Assembly: GCA_028684065.1 (NCBI GenBank)
Contig: JAQUGO010000006.1
Coordinates: 113,726-177,725, forward strand
Length of the DNA stretch: 64,000 bases
Reading direction: 5' to 3'
From: Sulfurospirillaceae bacterium
GTDB lineage: Bacteria > Campylobacterota > Campylobacteria > Campylobacterales > Sulfurospirillaceae
In this document: positions 17,896 to 25,663 of the stretch, in pieces
Position numbering within the stretch: position 1 is the stretch's first letter
Layout: each line of letters begins with the position of its first letter
Notes under the pieces: model-generated
Told to the model about the DNA's origin: nothing
The model's database searches: none
The model's input: the letters and a program-made list of their open reading frames with translations, nothing else
Translations under genes and position numbers: made by a program

Positions 17896-18563
17896 AGGGT
17901 ATATCCTACTCCCCAAATAGATTTGATGTATTCTTTTTCTTTGGTAGGGTCAATTTTACTTTTAAGGCGATTGATAGCAACATTCACCGTTTTGTCTTGA
18001 AAAAATTCTTCATTTTTCCAAACATTTTCCAACAAAAAGTTGCGACTTAAAACAGAATTTTTGTTCTCAATAAGGGTTCGGAGTAAATCAAATTCGAGTT
18101 TGGTTAATTCAACCGCGAGAGAGTCTACATGTAAAAGGTGTGCTTCTAAATCTAAACTCAAATCGCGGTAGAGTAGAAGAGTATTCTTTTCAGGTACTGT
18201 TCGAGCCAGAATGGCTTTAATACGTAAAAGAAGTTCTTTCATATTGTACGGTTTCGTGACATAATCATCACCTCCGCGCAAAAAACCCTCTTCAATATTC
18301 ATATCACTATTTTTGGCGGTGACAAAAATAACAGCTTGGTTCAGTCCTTTTTTACGAAGGCTTGCTACAAATTCACTGCCCTCTGCACCGGGTAGATTTC
18401 TATCGACGATGAGCATATCAACACGCTCTTCTTCAAGGCATTTTTCAACATTTTTAGTCGATAAAAAGCCCAGCGTTTCATAGCCCTCTTTTTGGAGATG
18501 ATATTCTAAAAGTTCTAATAAATCCTCTTCATCTTCGATGATTAAAATAGTGTGTTTACTCAT
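17889..18563 (-). CDS. PhoB/PhosR-like response regulator (OmpR family)
   Basis: A 224-residue regulator. The receiver has the acidic pocket IIEDEEDL, phosphoacceptor Asp in LIVDRNLPG and conserved Lys in VTKPYN. The C-terminal winged-helix domain (about 125-224) ends with VNVAINRLKSKID and IWGVGYTL. It is 3 nt from the phoU stop and overlaps the kinase gene. It is the best candidate to bind the 7-4-7 direct repeats upstream of pstS, phoU, the ornithine-lipid synthase gene and pit. Confidence 0.9.
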   Translation of the reverse strand: MSKHTILIIEDEEDLLELLEYHLQKEGYETLGFLSTKNVEKCLEEERVDMLIVDRNLPGAEGSEFVASLRKKGLNQAVIFVTAKNSDMNIEEGFLRGGDDYVTKPYNMKELLLRIKAILARTVPEKNTLLLYRDLSLDLEAHLLHVDSLAVELTKLEFDLLRTLIENKNSVLSRNFLLENVWKNEEFFQDKTVNVAINRLKSKIDPTKEKEYIKSIWGVGYTLC

Positions 18564-18566
18564 AGT

Positions 18567-19235
18567 TTAGTAGGTTTTCATCTCTCCGCCAACGCGGGCA
18601 AATATCATTAATTGAACAATATTGACACTTCGGTCTGCCATGCGCTCAAGCTTTCGCATAGTGCTCAACATTTGGATAAAATCACCTGATTGTTCTACGG
18701 ATTTGGCGATATCAACTAAAATATTTTTCTCTAAAATAGAATACAAATCATCACTTTTACTCTCTTCAACTTTAACTTTTCGGTAGATATCTTCTAGAAT
18801 TTCTCTATCGCTGATTTCGATGGTTTCAATGGCAAGGGTCACTGCTTTTGAAGCACTTTTGCAGAGGTGTGTAGAATATTCGTGGAGAGAATTAAAAGAG
18901 ATATCACTTTGTAAATGATTTGCCATACGCTTGCTAAAGCCGCGGATATTTTCAGCAATTTTGACCATTTCGTTGGTGATTTTAAGATAGGCAACTAATT
19001 TTCGTAAATCTTTGGCTTCTGGCCCAAAAAGAGCTAAGGTAACGACAATTTCATTGTCAATAGCATTAGCACGTGTTTCAATGTTTTTTAGTAGCATTTT
19101 TGCTGAGTCAAAACGTGAACTATCAAGATTTTCCATACCACCAAGCGCACGCTCAGCTGCCATAATCACTTCAGAACCTAGCTCTTGAAGCATTTTTTTG
19201 ATTTCTGCGAGCCTTTCTTCATATTTTTGAAGCAT
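18567..19235 (-). CDS. phoU: PhoU-like phosphate signalling protein
   Basis: A 222-residue all-helical protein with two PhoU repeats (about 5-95 and 110-205). Family residues include the acidic metal-binding patches of type AKMLLKNIETRANAIDNEI and KVEESKSDDLYS. PhoU damps the phosphate regulon by linking Pst to the kinase. It is the first gene of phoU-regulator-kinase and has its own Pho box 43 nt upstream of the ATG. It is divergent from the acyltransferase gene. Confidence 0.9.
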   Translation of the reverse strand: MLQKYEERLAEIKKMLQELGSEVIMAAERALGGMENLDSSRFDSAKMLLKNIETRANAIDNEIVVTLALFGPEAKDLRKLVAYLKITNEMVKIAENIRGFSKRMANHLQSDISFNSLHEYSTHLCKSASKAVTLAIETIEISDREILEDIYRKVKVEESKSDDLYSILEKNILVDIAKSVEQSGDFIQMLSTMRKLERMADRSVNIVQLMIFARVGGEMKTY

Positions 19236-19262
19236 TCCATTTCCTTATAATAAATTGCTACC

Positions 19263-19295
19263 ATTTTATTCTGAAACGATTACAATATGGTAACA
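19263..19295 (-). promoter_or_regulatory. Pho box and -10 of the phoU operon
   Basis: On the minus strand TGTTACC-ATAT-TGTAATC (19295-19278) is a direct 7-4-7 repeat with 11-bp period. Nine nucleotides later comes TAAAAT (19268-19263) as -10. The repeat replaces the -35 box, as in PhoB-activated promoters. Spacing matches the pstS and olsF promoters exactly. Confidence 0.75.
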
Positions 19296-19309
19296 TAAAA
19301 AGCTCTCTT

Positions 19310-19342
19310 TGTTATCAGCTTGTAATCCATCTCCTTTATAAT
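19310..19342 (+). promoter_or_regulatory. Pho box and -10 of the ornithine-lipid synthase gene
   Basis: TGTTATC-AGCT-TGTAATC (19310-19327) is followed after nine nucleotides by a perfect TATAAT (19337-19342). The predicted transcript starts near 19349, about 20 nt before the ATG. This is the mirror arrangement of the phoU box in the same divergent region. Confidence 0.78.
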
Positions 19343-19368
19343 AAGTGAAAAATAGAGGAGGAGTCGTT

Positions 19369-21078
19369 ATGGTTGATGTTGAAAAAACCTTACACTTAAA
19401 ATACCCTAGCATTGTTAATTATCCTACATTGATTAAAAATTTTTTGGTTTACTTTTTAAAAAAAATATTACATCAAGAAGAGATAAACCATTTTATGATT
19501 CACGGTGAGGCGTATAAGGGATTTGATTTTGTAGAGGCTGTGTTAGAGTATTTTAATTTTGGTTATACTATTTCAAATAAAGACAAGACCAATATCCCCT
19601 CTTCAGGCCGTGTTATCATCATCGCCAATCACCCTCTCGGGGCACTTGATGCTTTATCTTTAATCGCCTTGGTGAAAGAGGTACGTAGTGATATTAAAGT
19701 GCTAGCTAATGATGTTTTAATGCAGATAGAACCGCTTAAAGAACTTTTGATTCCTATTGATAATTTGTCAGGGACAACAGCAAAAGCTTCCATTAGAAAA
19801 GTTCATGAAGCATTGGAAAATGATGAAGCAATTATCGTTTTCCCTGCTGGCGAAGTTTCAAGGGCTCGTCCAACGGGTATTAAAGATAGCAAGTGGAAAA
19901 AGGGGTTTTTAAAATTTGCCCAACGCACCAATTCGCCCATACTGCCAGTTTTTATTGATGCTAAAAACTCACCTATCTTTTACACTCTTTCCATGATTAA
20001 TAAAAAACTTTCAACTTTTTTATTGGCGCGTGAAATGTTTAAGAAACGCTCTAAAGTGATAAATTTTAAAGTGGGAGAGATGATCGCTTACCAAACACTA
20101 GAAAAATCAAAATTTAATGACTCTATGATTATTAATTTACTCAAAAAACATCTCTATCGTATTAGTAAAAATAAAAAAGGTATTTTTGCGACACAAACCT
20201 CTATTGCCCATCCAGAAGAGCGTAAAGAGGTACGTAATGAGTTGAAAAAATCATCTCTTTTGGGTGAAACAAGTGATGGGAAAAAGATTTATCTTTATGA
20301 ATATGCATTTGGCTCATCTGTGATGAAAGAGATAGGACGGTTGCGTGAATTTACTTTTCGCAAAGTGGAAGAGGGCACAGGATCTAAACGTGACCTTGAT
20401 ACATTTGATGAGCACTACAAGCACATTGTTTTGTGGGATGAAGAAGACCTTGAAATTGTGGGAGCCTACCGTGTGGGAGAGTCCAATTTTATCAAAGAAT
20501 ATTTTGGTGTTGAAGGATTTTATTCACAAAGCCTTTTTGAATTTACAGAGACTTTTAATCCGTATCTAAATAATGCCATAGAGTTAGGAAGAAGCTTTGT
20601 CCAACCACGTTATTGGGGCACGAGAGCACTTGATTATTTATGGCAAGGTATTGGAGCATATTTGGCTCAAAATACGCATATTCGTTATATGTATGGCCCC
20701 GTAACGCTAAGCGATATTTATCCTAAAATAGCGAAAAATCTTATCATTACCTTTTATCAGCTCTATTTCCCCGCAGATAAGGCGTATGTCAAAGCACGTA
20801 ATGGCTTTTTTATGAGTCGATTAGAAAGGGAAGAAGCACTCTCTTTTTTCAAAAAAAATGATTATAAAGAGGATTTTACAGTTTTAAAAGAGCAACTTTC
20901 CCATATGGATTTAAGCGTGCCAACACTGTATAAGCAATACGCAGATTTATGTGAAGAAGAGGGTATTGCTTTTGTAGACTTTAACATTGATAAAGATTTT
21001 GCCAATTGCGTGGATGGATTCATCATCGTTGATATAACGAAAATCAAAGAAGCCAAGAAAAAGCGTTATATTAAGTAG
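19369..21078 (+). CDS. olsF: Bifunctional acyltransferase, OlsF-like ornithine lipid synthase
   Basis: About 569 residues in two acyltransferase halves. The N-terminal PlsC-like domain has NHPLGALDAL (His and Asp of the catalytic motif, spaced HX5D) and the substrate motif FPAGEVSRARP. The C-terminal half is an OlsB-like N-acyltransferase: IGRLREFTFRKVEEGTGS, DTFDEHYKHIVLWD and ELGRSFVQPRYWG. In OlsF the C-terminal part makes lyso-ornithine lipid and the N-terminal part adds the second acyl chain. Ornithine lipids contain no phosphorus. The start at 19369 follows AGGAGGAG by 6 nt. Location between phoU and pst, and its own Pho box, support the call. A general hemolysin-type acyltransferase is the alternative. 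Confidence 0.82.
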   Translation: MVDVEKTLHLKYPSIVNYPTLIKNFLVYFLKKILHQEEINHFMIHGEAYKGFDFVEAVLEYFNFGYTISNKDKTNIPSSGRVIIIANHPLGALDALSLIALVKEVRSDIKVLANDVLMQIEPLKELLIPIDNLSGTTAKASIRKVHEALENDEAIIVFPAGEVSRARPTGIKDSKWKKGFLKFAQRTNSPILPVFIDAKNSPIFYTLSMINKKLSTFLLAREMFKKRSKVINFKVGEMIAYQTLEKSKFNDSMIINLLKKHLYRISKNKKGIFATQTSIAHPEERKEVRNELKKSSLLGETSDGKKIYLYEYAFGSSVMKEIGRLREFTFRKVEEGTGSKRDLDTFDEHYKHIVLWDEEDLEIVGAYRVGESNFIKEYFGVEGFYSQSLFEFTETFNPYLNNAIELGRSFVQPRYWGTRALDYLWQGIGAYLAQNTHIRYMYGPVTLSDIYPKIAKNLIITFYQLYFPADKAYVKARNGFFMSRLEREEALSFFKKNDYKEDFTVLKEQLSHMDLSVPTLYKQYADLCEEEGIAFVDFNIDKDFANCVDGFIIVDITKIKEAKKKRYIK

Positions 21079-21094
21079 CCTTTGAAGCGTAACT

Positions 21095-21865
21095 CTACAT
21101 AACTAAAAAGCCTCGCATACTGAGTGAGCCATTTTGAAAAAAGGGCAGTATTGAGCTAATGGTATCTTCTTTGCGCACCAACCCTGCAATGTACAGTAGT
21201 GGTAGATAATGGTCAATGGATGGGTGGGCTATTTTAAAATCAGGGCATAATTTTTCAATGTTAATGAGGGCATCATTATCGTGACATGTAAAGGCTCTCT
21301 CAATAAACGCATCAACATTTTTAGCCCATTGTGGTGGTGTCGCGTCCATGTTTTGAAAATCAATGCGTCCTAAATTGTGGGTGATATTGCCACTTCCTAG
21401 GATTAAAACGCCTTCATCACGTAAGCTTTGAAGTTCCTCGCCAATCTTGACATGTAAGCTCATAGGTAGTTTTTGGTTAATACTCAGTTGAATGGTGGGG
21501 ATAGAAGCATCGGGATAGAGAAAAGACAATGGCATCCACGCTCCATGGTCAAGGCCACGCTCTTTCATTGGGATATTAAGTTTTTTAGAGATATTTTGTG
21601 CTAAATCAAAAGCTGTGGGAGCCGGATAGCTCAGGGCATAAAGCGCTTGTGGGAAACCATAAAAATCATAAATGAGTTCACGTGTTGGTGCGTAGCTTAC
21701 AAAGGTTCCAGTATCATACCAATGAGCAGAAATGACTAAAATAGCTTTAGGTGTTGGAAAAGGCTTCGTAAGTTTTTTTAATGACTGGGTAAAGGTATTG
21801 TCTAAAATGAGATTCATGGGTGAGCCATGTCCAACAAAAAGAGCAGGCATCGTAGCTATAGGCAT
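21095..21865 (-). CDS. ygiD: Extradiol ring-opening dioxygenase, DODA/YgiD family
   Basis: A 256-residue class III extradiol dioxygenase. Metal ligands are visible in FVGHGSPMN, ISAHWYD and GLDHGAWMP, with a further His in GSGNITHNLG. E. coli YgiD opens 4,5-DOPA in vitro; the in vivo substrate is unknown. It is 44 nt downstream of pstB on the same strand and could be the last gene of the pst transcript. A hairpin that pairs its ribosome site (21871-21902) lies in the gap. Confidence 0.85.
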   Translation of the reverse strand: MPIATMPALFVGHGSPMNLILDNTFTQSLKKLTKPFPTPKAILVISAHWYDTGTFVSYAPTRELIYDFYGFPQALYALSYPAPTAFDLAQNISKKLNIPMKERGLDHGAWMPLSFLYPDASIPTIQLSINQKLPMSLHVKIGEELQSLRDEGVLILGSGNITHNLGRIDFQNMDATPPQWAKNVDAFIERAFTCHDNDALINIEKLCPDFKIAHPSIDHYLPLLYIAGLVRKEDTISSILPFFQNGSLSMRGFLVM

Positions 21866-21870
21866 TGTGA

Positions 21871-21902
21871 CTCCTTTTTGAGAAGTATATCTAAAAAAGG
21901 AG
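21871..21902 (-). promoter_or_regulatory. Hairpin that sequesters the ygiD ribosome binding site
   Basis: On the minus strand CTCCTTTTT (21902-21894) pairs with AAAAAGGAG (21879-21871), closing a 14-nt loop. The 3' arm is the ribosome site of ygiD, five nucleotides before its ATG. There is no T-run after the stem, so it fits a translational brake or coupling device better than a terminator. Confidence 0.5.
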
Positions 21903-21909
21903 GGAAGAC

Positions 21910-22701
21910 TTATCCAAATCTTCCGGTAATATACTCTTCTGTAAGTTTTTCTTGAGGATTAACAAACATATCTTTGGTGTCACCAAGTTCGATAAGCTCA
22001 CCTAAATACATAAATGCTGTATAGTCTGATAAACGAGCCGCTTGTTGTAAATTGTGTGTTACGATGATGACAGTGAGTTGCTCTTTAAGCTCTACAATTA
22101 ACTGCTCAATAGCCAGTGTAGAGATAGGATCAAGTGCACTGGTTGGCTCATCAAAAAGCAATACTTCAGGTTCTACGGCAACTGCACGAGCGATACAAAG
22201 GCGTTGTTGTTGACCACCTGAGAGAGCAGAAGCACCATCTTTTAAACGATCTTTTACTTCATCCCACAAGGCAGCACCTTTAAGCGCTTTTTCGACTTTT
22301 TCAGCTAACAATTTTTTATCTTTCATTCCTTGCAATCGAAGACCATAGGCCACGTTGTCAAAAATACTCATCGGAAAGGGAGTAGGCTTTTGAAAAATCA
22401 TGCCGATTTTCATACGCAAAGCAATCAAATCAGCATCTTTATCTAAAAGGTTTTGGTTGTTATGATTAAAATGAATTTCACCTTCATAGCGATTACCAGG
22501 ATAAAGATCATGCATACGGTTAAAGGAACGTAGTAGCGTTGTTTTTCCGCAACCACTCGGGCCAATAAGTGCCGTAATTTTCTTTTTAGCTATTGGCATA
22601 TTGATTGATTTTAAATTTGGATCACTCTTTCCCGCATAATAGAAATTAAAATTTTTAACTTCTAATTCAAGAGGATCTACAATGTGTGCTATAGTAGCCA
22701 T
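21910..22701 (-). CDS. pstB: Phosphate ABC transporter ATP-binding protein
   Basis: About 263 residues. Walker A GPSGCGKT, signature [15 protein letters not shown], Walker [14 protein letters not shown] and switch His in VTHNLQQA are all intact. [10 protein letters not shown] after Walker A and the C-terminal EYITGRFG are PstB hallmarks. The start at 22701 ([10 protein letters not shown]) follows AAAGGAATTTT; an upstream in-frame ATG lies inside pstA. It powers high-affinity phosphate uptake with PstA and PstC. Confidence 0.96.
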   Translation of the reverse strand: MATIAHIVDPLELEVKNFNFYYAGKSDPNLKSINMPIAKKKITALIGPSGCGKTTLLRSFNRMHDLYPGNRYEGEIHFNHNNQNLLDKDADLIALRMKIGMIFQKPTPFPMSIFDNVAYGLRLQGMKDKKLLAEKVEKALKGAALWDEVKDRLKDGASALSGGQQQRLCIARAVAVEPEVLLFDEPTSALDPISTLAIEQLIVELKEQLTVIIVTHNLQQAARLSDYTAFMYLGELIELGDTKDMFVNPQEKLTEEYITGRFG

Positions 22702-22714
22702 AAAATTCCTTTGT

Positions 22715-23557
22715 TTATTTTTTCTTAATAATAATGCGACCACCAATGTTAATCGCAAGAATAGCAAATGCTAATATCGCCGCACTTGCCCAACCGATAG
22801 CTTGCCAATCTTCAAAAGGGCTCATCGTATAGTTAAACATGGTTACGGTTAATGATGCCATAGATTGTGACATATCGAGTGAATAAAAATTATTATTAAA
22901 AGCAGTAAAGAGAAGTGGTGCTGTTTCACCAGCAACTCGTGCAACACCTAAAAGTACACCCGTCGTGATACCTGTAATGGCACCCTTATAAACGATTTGA
23001 ACAATAACCTTCCATTTTGGAGCTCCCAAGGCATAAGCTGCTTCGCGAAGTTCAATAGGAACAAGGGCTAGCATATCATCCGTAGTTCGGATGATGACGG
23101 GAATCATGATAATGGCTAAGGCGACACTGCCTGCCCACCCTGAAAAGTGGCCAAGAGGCATAACGAGGATACCATAAACAAAGACACCGATGATAATCGA
23201 AGGAGCCGACATCATAATGTCAGAAATATCCCGTGTAAAGTTGGCAAAGCGTGATGAACGTCCATACTCGCTTAAGTAAGTACCTGCCAATAGTCCAACA
23301 GGCACACCAATAAAGGTTGCTGTTGCCGTTAACATTAAATGTCCAATCAGTGCATGGCGAAGTCCACTTGGCTCAATGCCTGGAGGTGCTCCATCAACCA
23401 TAAAAAGTTCCAAAGAGATGTGTGATACTCCATTGACTAAAAGTACACCCAAAATCCAGATTAGAAAGAAGACACCGATAAAGGTAGCGCCTGAAGCTAA
23501 AGAGAGGGCAATGATGTTTGCAAATTTACGTTTTGCATAGGATGTTGGCTTAGCCAT
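22715..23557 (-). CDS. pstA: Phosphate ABC transporter permease PstA
   Basis: A 280-residue permease with six membrane helices. The cytoplasmic EAA loop reads [22 protein letters not shown] phosphate-permease feature is [22 protein letters not shown], here noted as [16 protein letters not shown]. It overlaps pstC by 8 nt and is 13 nt from pstB, so the genes are one operon. Confidence 0.95.
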   Translation of the reverse strand: MAKPTSYAKRKFANIIALSLASGATFIGVFFLIWILGVLLVNGVSHISLELFMVDGAPPGIEPSGLRHALIGHLMLTATATFIGVPVGLLAGTYLSEYGRSSRFANFTRDISDIMMSAPSIIIGVFVYGILVMPLGHFSGWAGSVALAIIMIPVIIRTTDDMLALVPIELREAAYALGAPKWKVIVQIVYKGAITGITTGVLLGVARVAGETAPLLFTAFNNNFYSLDMSQSMASLTVTMFNYTMSPFEDWQAIGWASAAILAFAILAINIGGRIIIKKK

Positions 23558-24416
23558 TTTTTCTCACTTTTCTTAAAAAGGCAAATTTTGCAATTGCAAT
23601 AACAATAAAGCTCACAACAAATAAAATGAGCGCTAGATAAAAGAGACTAGAATAGTATAAATCGCCATCAGCTTCGCTAAATTCATTGGCTAAGATAACG
23701 GGAATACTGGTTGCTGGGTCAAGAATGGAGGAGGGCATGTTGGTACTATTACCCATTACAAAAGTGACAGCCATCGTTTCTCCAAGAGCACGGCCAAGAG
23801 AGAGAATAATGGAGCCTATAATGCCCACTTTTGCAAAAGGCATAATAACATCTTTGATAACATCCCACTGCGTTGCGCCTAGAGCATAAGCAGATTCTTT
23901 GAGAATATCGGGTGTTGTATCCATCGCATCACGTGAAACGGCTGCGGTAAACGGAATAATCATAATCGCTAAGATAACACTCGCTGTCAATGTACCGATA
24001 CCTGAGGTGTGTGTTAATTTTTGAATGATAGGCACAAAGAAAAATAATCCCCACATACCATAAACAATGGATGGAATTGCCGCAAGCAACTCAATCATCG
24101 TTCCAATAAAAGCTTTCACTCTACCTCTAACAATTTCAGAAAGAAAGATAGCAATACCTAAAGCGACAGGCGTGGCTAAAATCATGGCTATGGTTGTACT
24201 GGTAAGTGTTCCATAGATAGCAGGGAATGCTCCAAATTGCTCCAAATTAGGAGCCCATTCTGTATCGAAAATAAAACCAAGACCCAGAGTATCAATTGCT
24301 AGTTTTGCGTGGTCATACAAAATATAAAAGATACTGACAAGAATGACCAAAACAGAGATAGACATAAGTCTGGAGACATTTTCAAAGAGAAAGTCACCGA
24401 AGTTAAAATTCTTCAT
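23550..24416 (-). CDS. pstC: Phosphate ABC transporter permease PstC
   Basis: A 288-residue six-helix permease. The EAA loop is KESAYALGATQWDVIKDVI and the family motif SLGRALGETMAVTFVMGN, quoted as LGRALGETMAV, is present. It pairs with PstA. A 13-bp hairpin in the 84-nt gap to pstS probably reduces its transcript relative to that of the binding protein. Confidence 0.95.
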   Translation of the reverse strand: MKNFNFGDFLFENVSRLMSISVLVILVSIFYILYDHAKLAIDTLGLGFIFDTEWAPNLEQFGAFPAIYGTLTSTTIAMILATPVALGIAIFLSEIVRGRVKAFIGTMIELLAAIPSIVYGMWGLFFFVPIIQKLTHTSGIGTLTASVILAIMIIPFTAAVSRDAMDTTPDILKESAYALGATQWDVIKDVIMPFAKVGIIGSIILSLGRALGETMAVTFVMGNSTNMPSSILDPATSIPVILANEFSEADGDLYYSSLFYLALILFVVSFIVIAIAKFAFLRKVRKNG

Positions 24417-24459
24417 AGATACATCATTTCCTTAGCGGTATGTAAATTTATAAAAGCAT

Positions 24460-24490
24460 AAAGCTTTAGGGAAATTCTCCCTAAAGCTTT
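24460..24490 (-). terminator. pstS-pstC intergenic hairpin
   Basis: A perfect 13-bp stem (AAAGCTTTAGGGA and its complement, 5-nt loop) lies just after the pstS stop. On the minus strand it is followed by ATGCTTTTATAAA, a weak T-run. Such hairpins after binding-protein genes stabilise the upstream mRNA or cut read-through, giving more PstS than permease. Confidence 0.7.
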
Positions 24491-24500
24491 GGTATAAGGG

Positions 24501-25496
24501 TTACTTGACGCCTTTAGCTGTCCAGTAAGCATTGATAACATCGGTTGTCGCTTTAGGCAATGGAATATAACCTAATTTCTTAGCTTCATCTGCACCTTGT
24601 GTGAAAGCATAGTTATAAAATGCAGTAACTTTTTTGTTTTCAGCCGCTTTTTCAACAGGTAATAAAATAAAGGTAGCTGCAACGATTGGATATGTCTCTT
24701 TACCAGGTTCTAGTGCTAAGATCTCATAGAAACCTTCATCTGCTTTCCATCTGGCATTAGCAGCAGCAGCAGCGATGGTAGCTGTTGTAGGTTTTACCCA
24801 TGTTTTTTCAGCACTTTGAAGTGTTGCCATAGGAAGGTTGTTTTTTTCAGCATACGCTGTTTCAATATAACCGATTGAACCTGGAGTTTGTTTAATCATA
24901 TTGGTTACACCTTCGTTACCTTTTCCACCGATTCCTACTGGCCATTTAACCGTTTTGCCTAGACCAATGGTATCATGCCATTTTGTACTGATTTTATCTA
25001 ACCAATACGTAAAGTTCCAAGTCGTACCACTTCCATCTGAACGGTGAGCAATAGTTACGGCTAAATCAGGGAGTTTGACACCAGCATTGTCAGCAGTAAT
25101 AAGTGGGTCATTCCATTTTTTGATGGTGCCCATAAAGATACCTTCGATGGCTGCATTTGACAATTTGATTTCTTTACCATCAAGAGCAGGGATGTTATAC
25201 GCTAAACCAATAGCTCCAACAACGGCTGGGAATTGAAGTAATTTATCTGCTGTTAAACGCTCTGGTTTAAGAGGCTCATCACTTGCGCCAAAATCAACGG
25301 TACGTGCTTGGATTTGCTTAATCCCACCACCACTACCAATAGATTGATAGTTTACTTGGGTACTTGTTGCAGCTTCGTAAGCATGTGCCCATTGGTAATA
25401 AATTGGAGCTGGAAAACTTGCACCCGCACCACTAATTTTATCTGCCGCAATAAGACTGACAGCTGCCAGAGCGGAAAGAAGAAGCATTTTTTTCAT
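24501..25496 (-). CDS. pstS: Periplasmic phosphate-binding protein
   Basis: A 331-residue protein with signal peptide (1-18, cleaved near LIAADKI). Phosphate-binding segments are GAGASFPAPIY, SIGSGGGIKQI, DFGASDEPL, HRSDGSGTTWNF and GGKGNEGV. It delivers phosphate to PstCA. The start has AAGGGG nine nucleotides upstream. The Pho box lies 55 nt before the ATG. Confidence 0.96.
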   Translation of the reverse strand: MKKMLLLSALAAVSLIAADKISGAGASFPAPIYYQWAHAYEAATSTQVNYQSIGSGGGIKQIQARTVDFGASDEPLKPERLTADKLLQFPAVVGAIGLAYNIPALDGKEIKLSNAAIEGIFMGTIKKWNDPLITADNAGVKLPDLAVTIAHRSDGSGTTWNFTYWLDKISTKWHDTIGLGKTVKWPVGIGGKGNEGVTNMIKQTPGSIGYIETAYAEKNNLPMATLQSAEKTWVKPTTATIAAAAANARWKADEGFYEILALEPGKETYPIVAATFILLPVEKAAENKKVTAFYNYAFTQGADEAKKLGYIPLPKATTDVINAYWTAKGVK

Positions 25497-25535
25497 TATG
25501 AAAACCCCTTGTTTTTAATTTGTTTTAACGATTGA

Positions 25536-25568
25536 AGTTTAATATGAATTCATTACAAATTGGTTACA
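25536..25568 (-). promoter_or_regulatory. Pho box and -10 of the pst operon
   Basis: On the minus strand TGTAACC-AATT-TGTAATG (25568-25551) is a 7-4-7 direct repeat, followed after nine nucleotides by TAAACT (25541-25536). TGTAACC fits the second half of the E. coli Pho box consensus (TGTMAYM). Confidence 0.77.
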
Positions 25569-25605
25569 TACCAAAGTTTAATGCCTTTAGATTATAAAAT
25601 CTTTT

Positions 25606-25645
25606 TAGTAACTATTTATTATATTTTTGTTACTATACTGTTAAC
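25606..25645 (+). promoter_or_regulatory. Inverted repeat and possible second Pho-type box
   Basis: TAGTAAC (25606-25612) and GTTACTA (25629-25635) form an inverted repeat. Overlapping it, TGTTACT-ATAC-TGTTAAC (25628-25645) is a 7-4-7 repeat on the plus strand. It ends only 18 nt before the receptor ATG, so it could block rather than activate that gene, or assist pstS on the other strand. Confidence 0.45.
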
Positions 25646-25663
25646 CCGAAATGTGGATGTACT

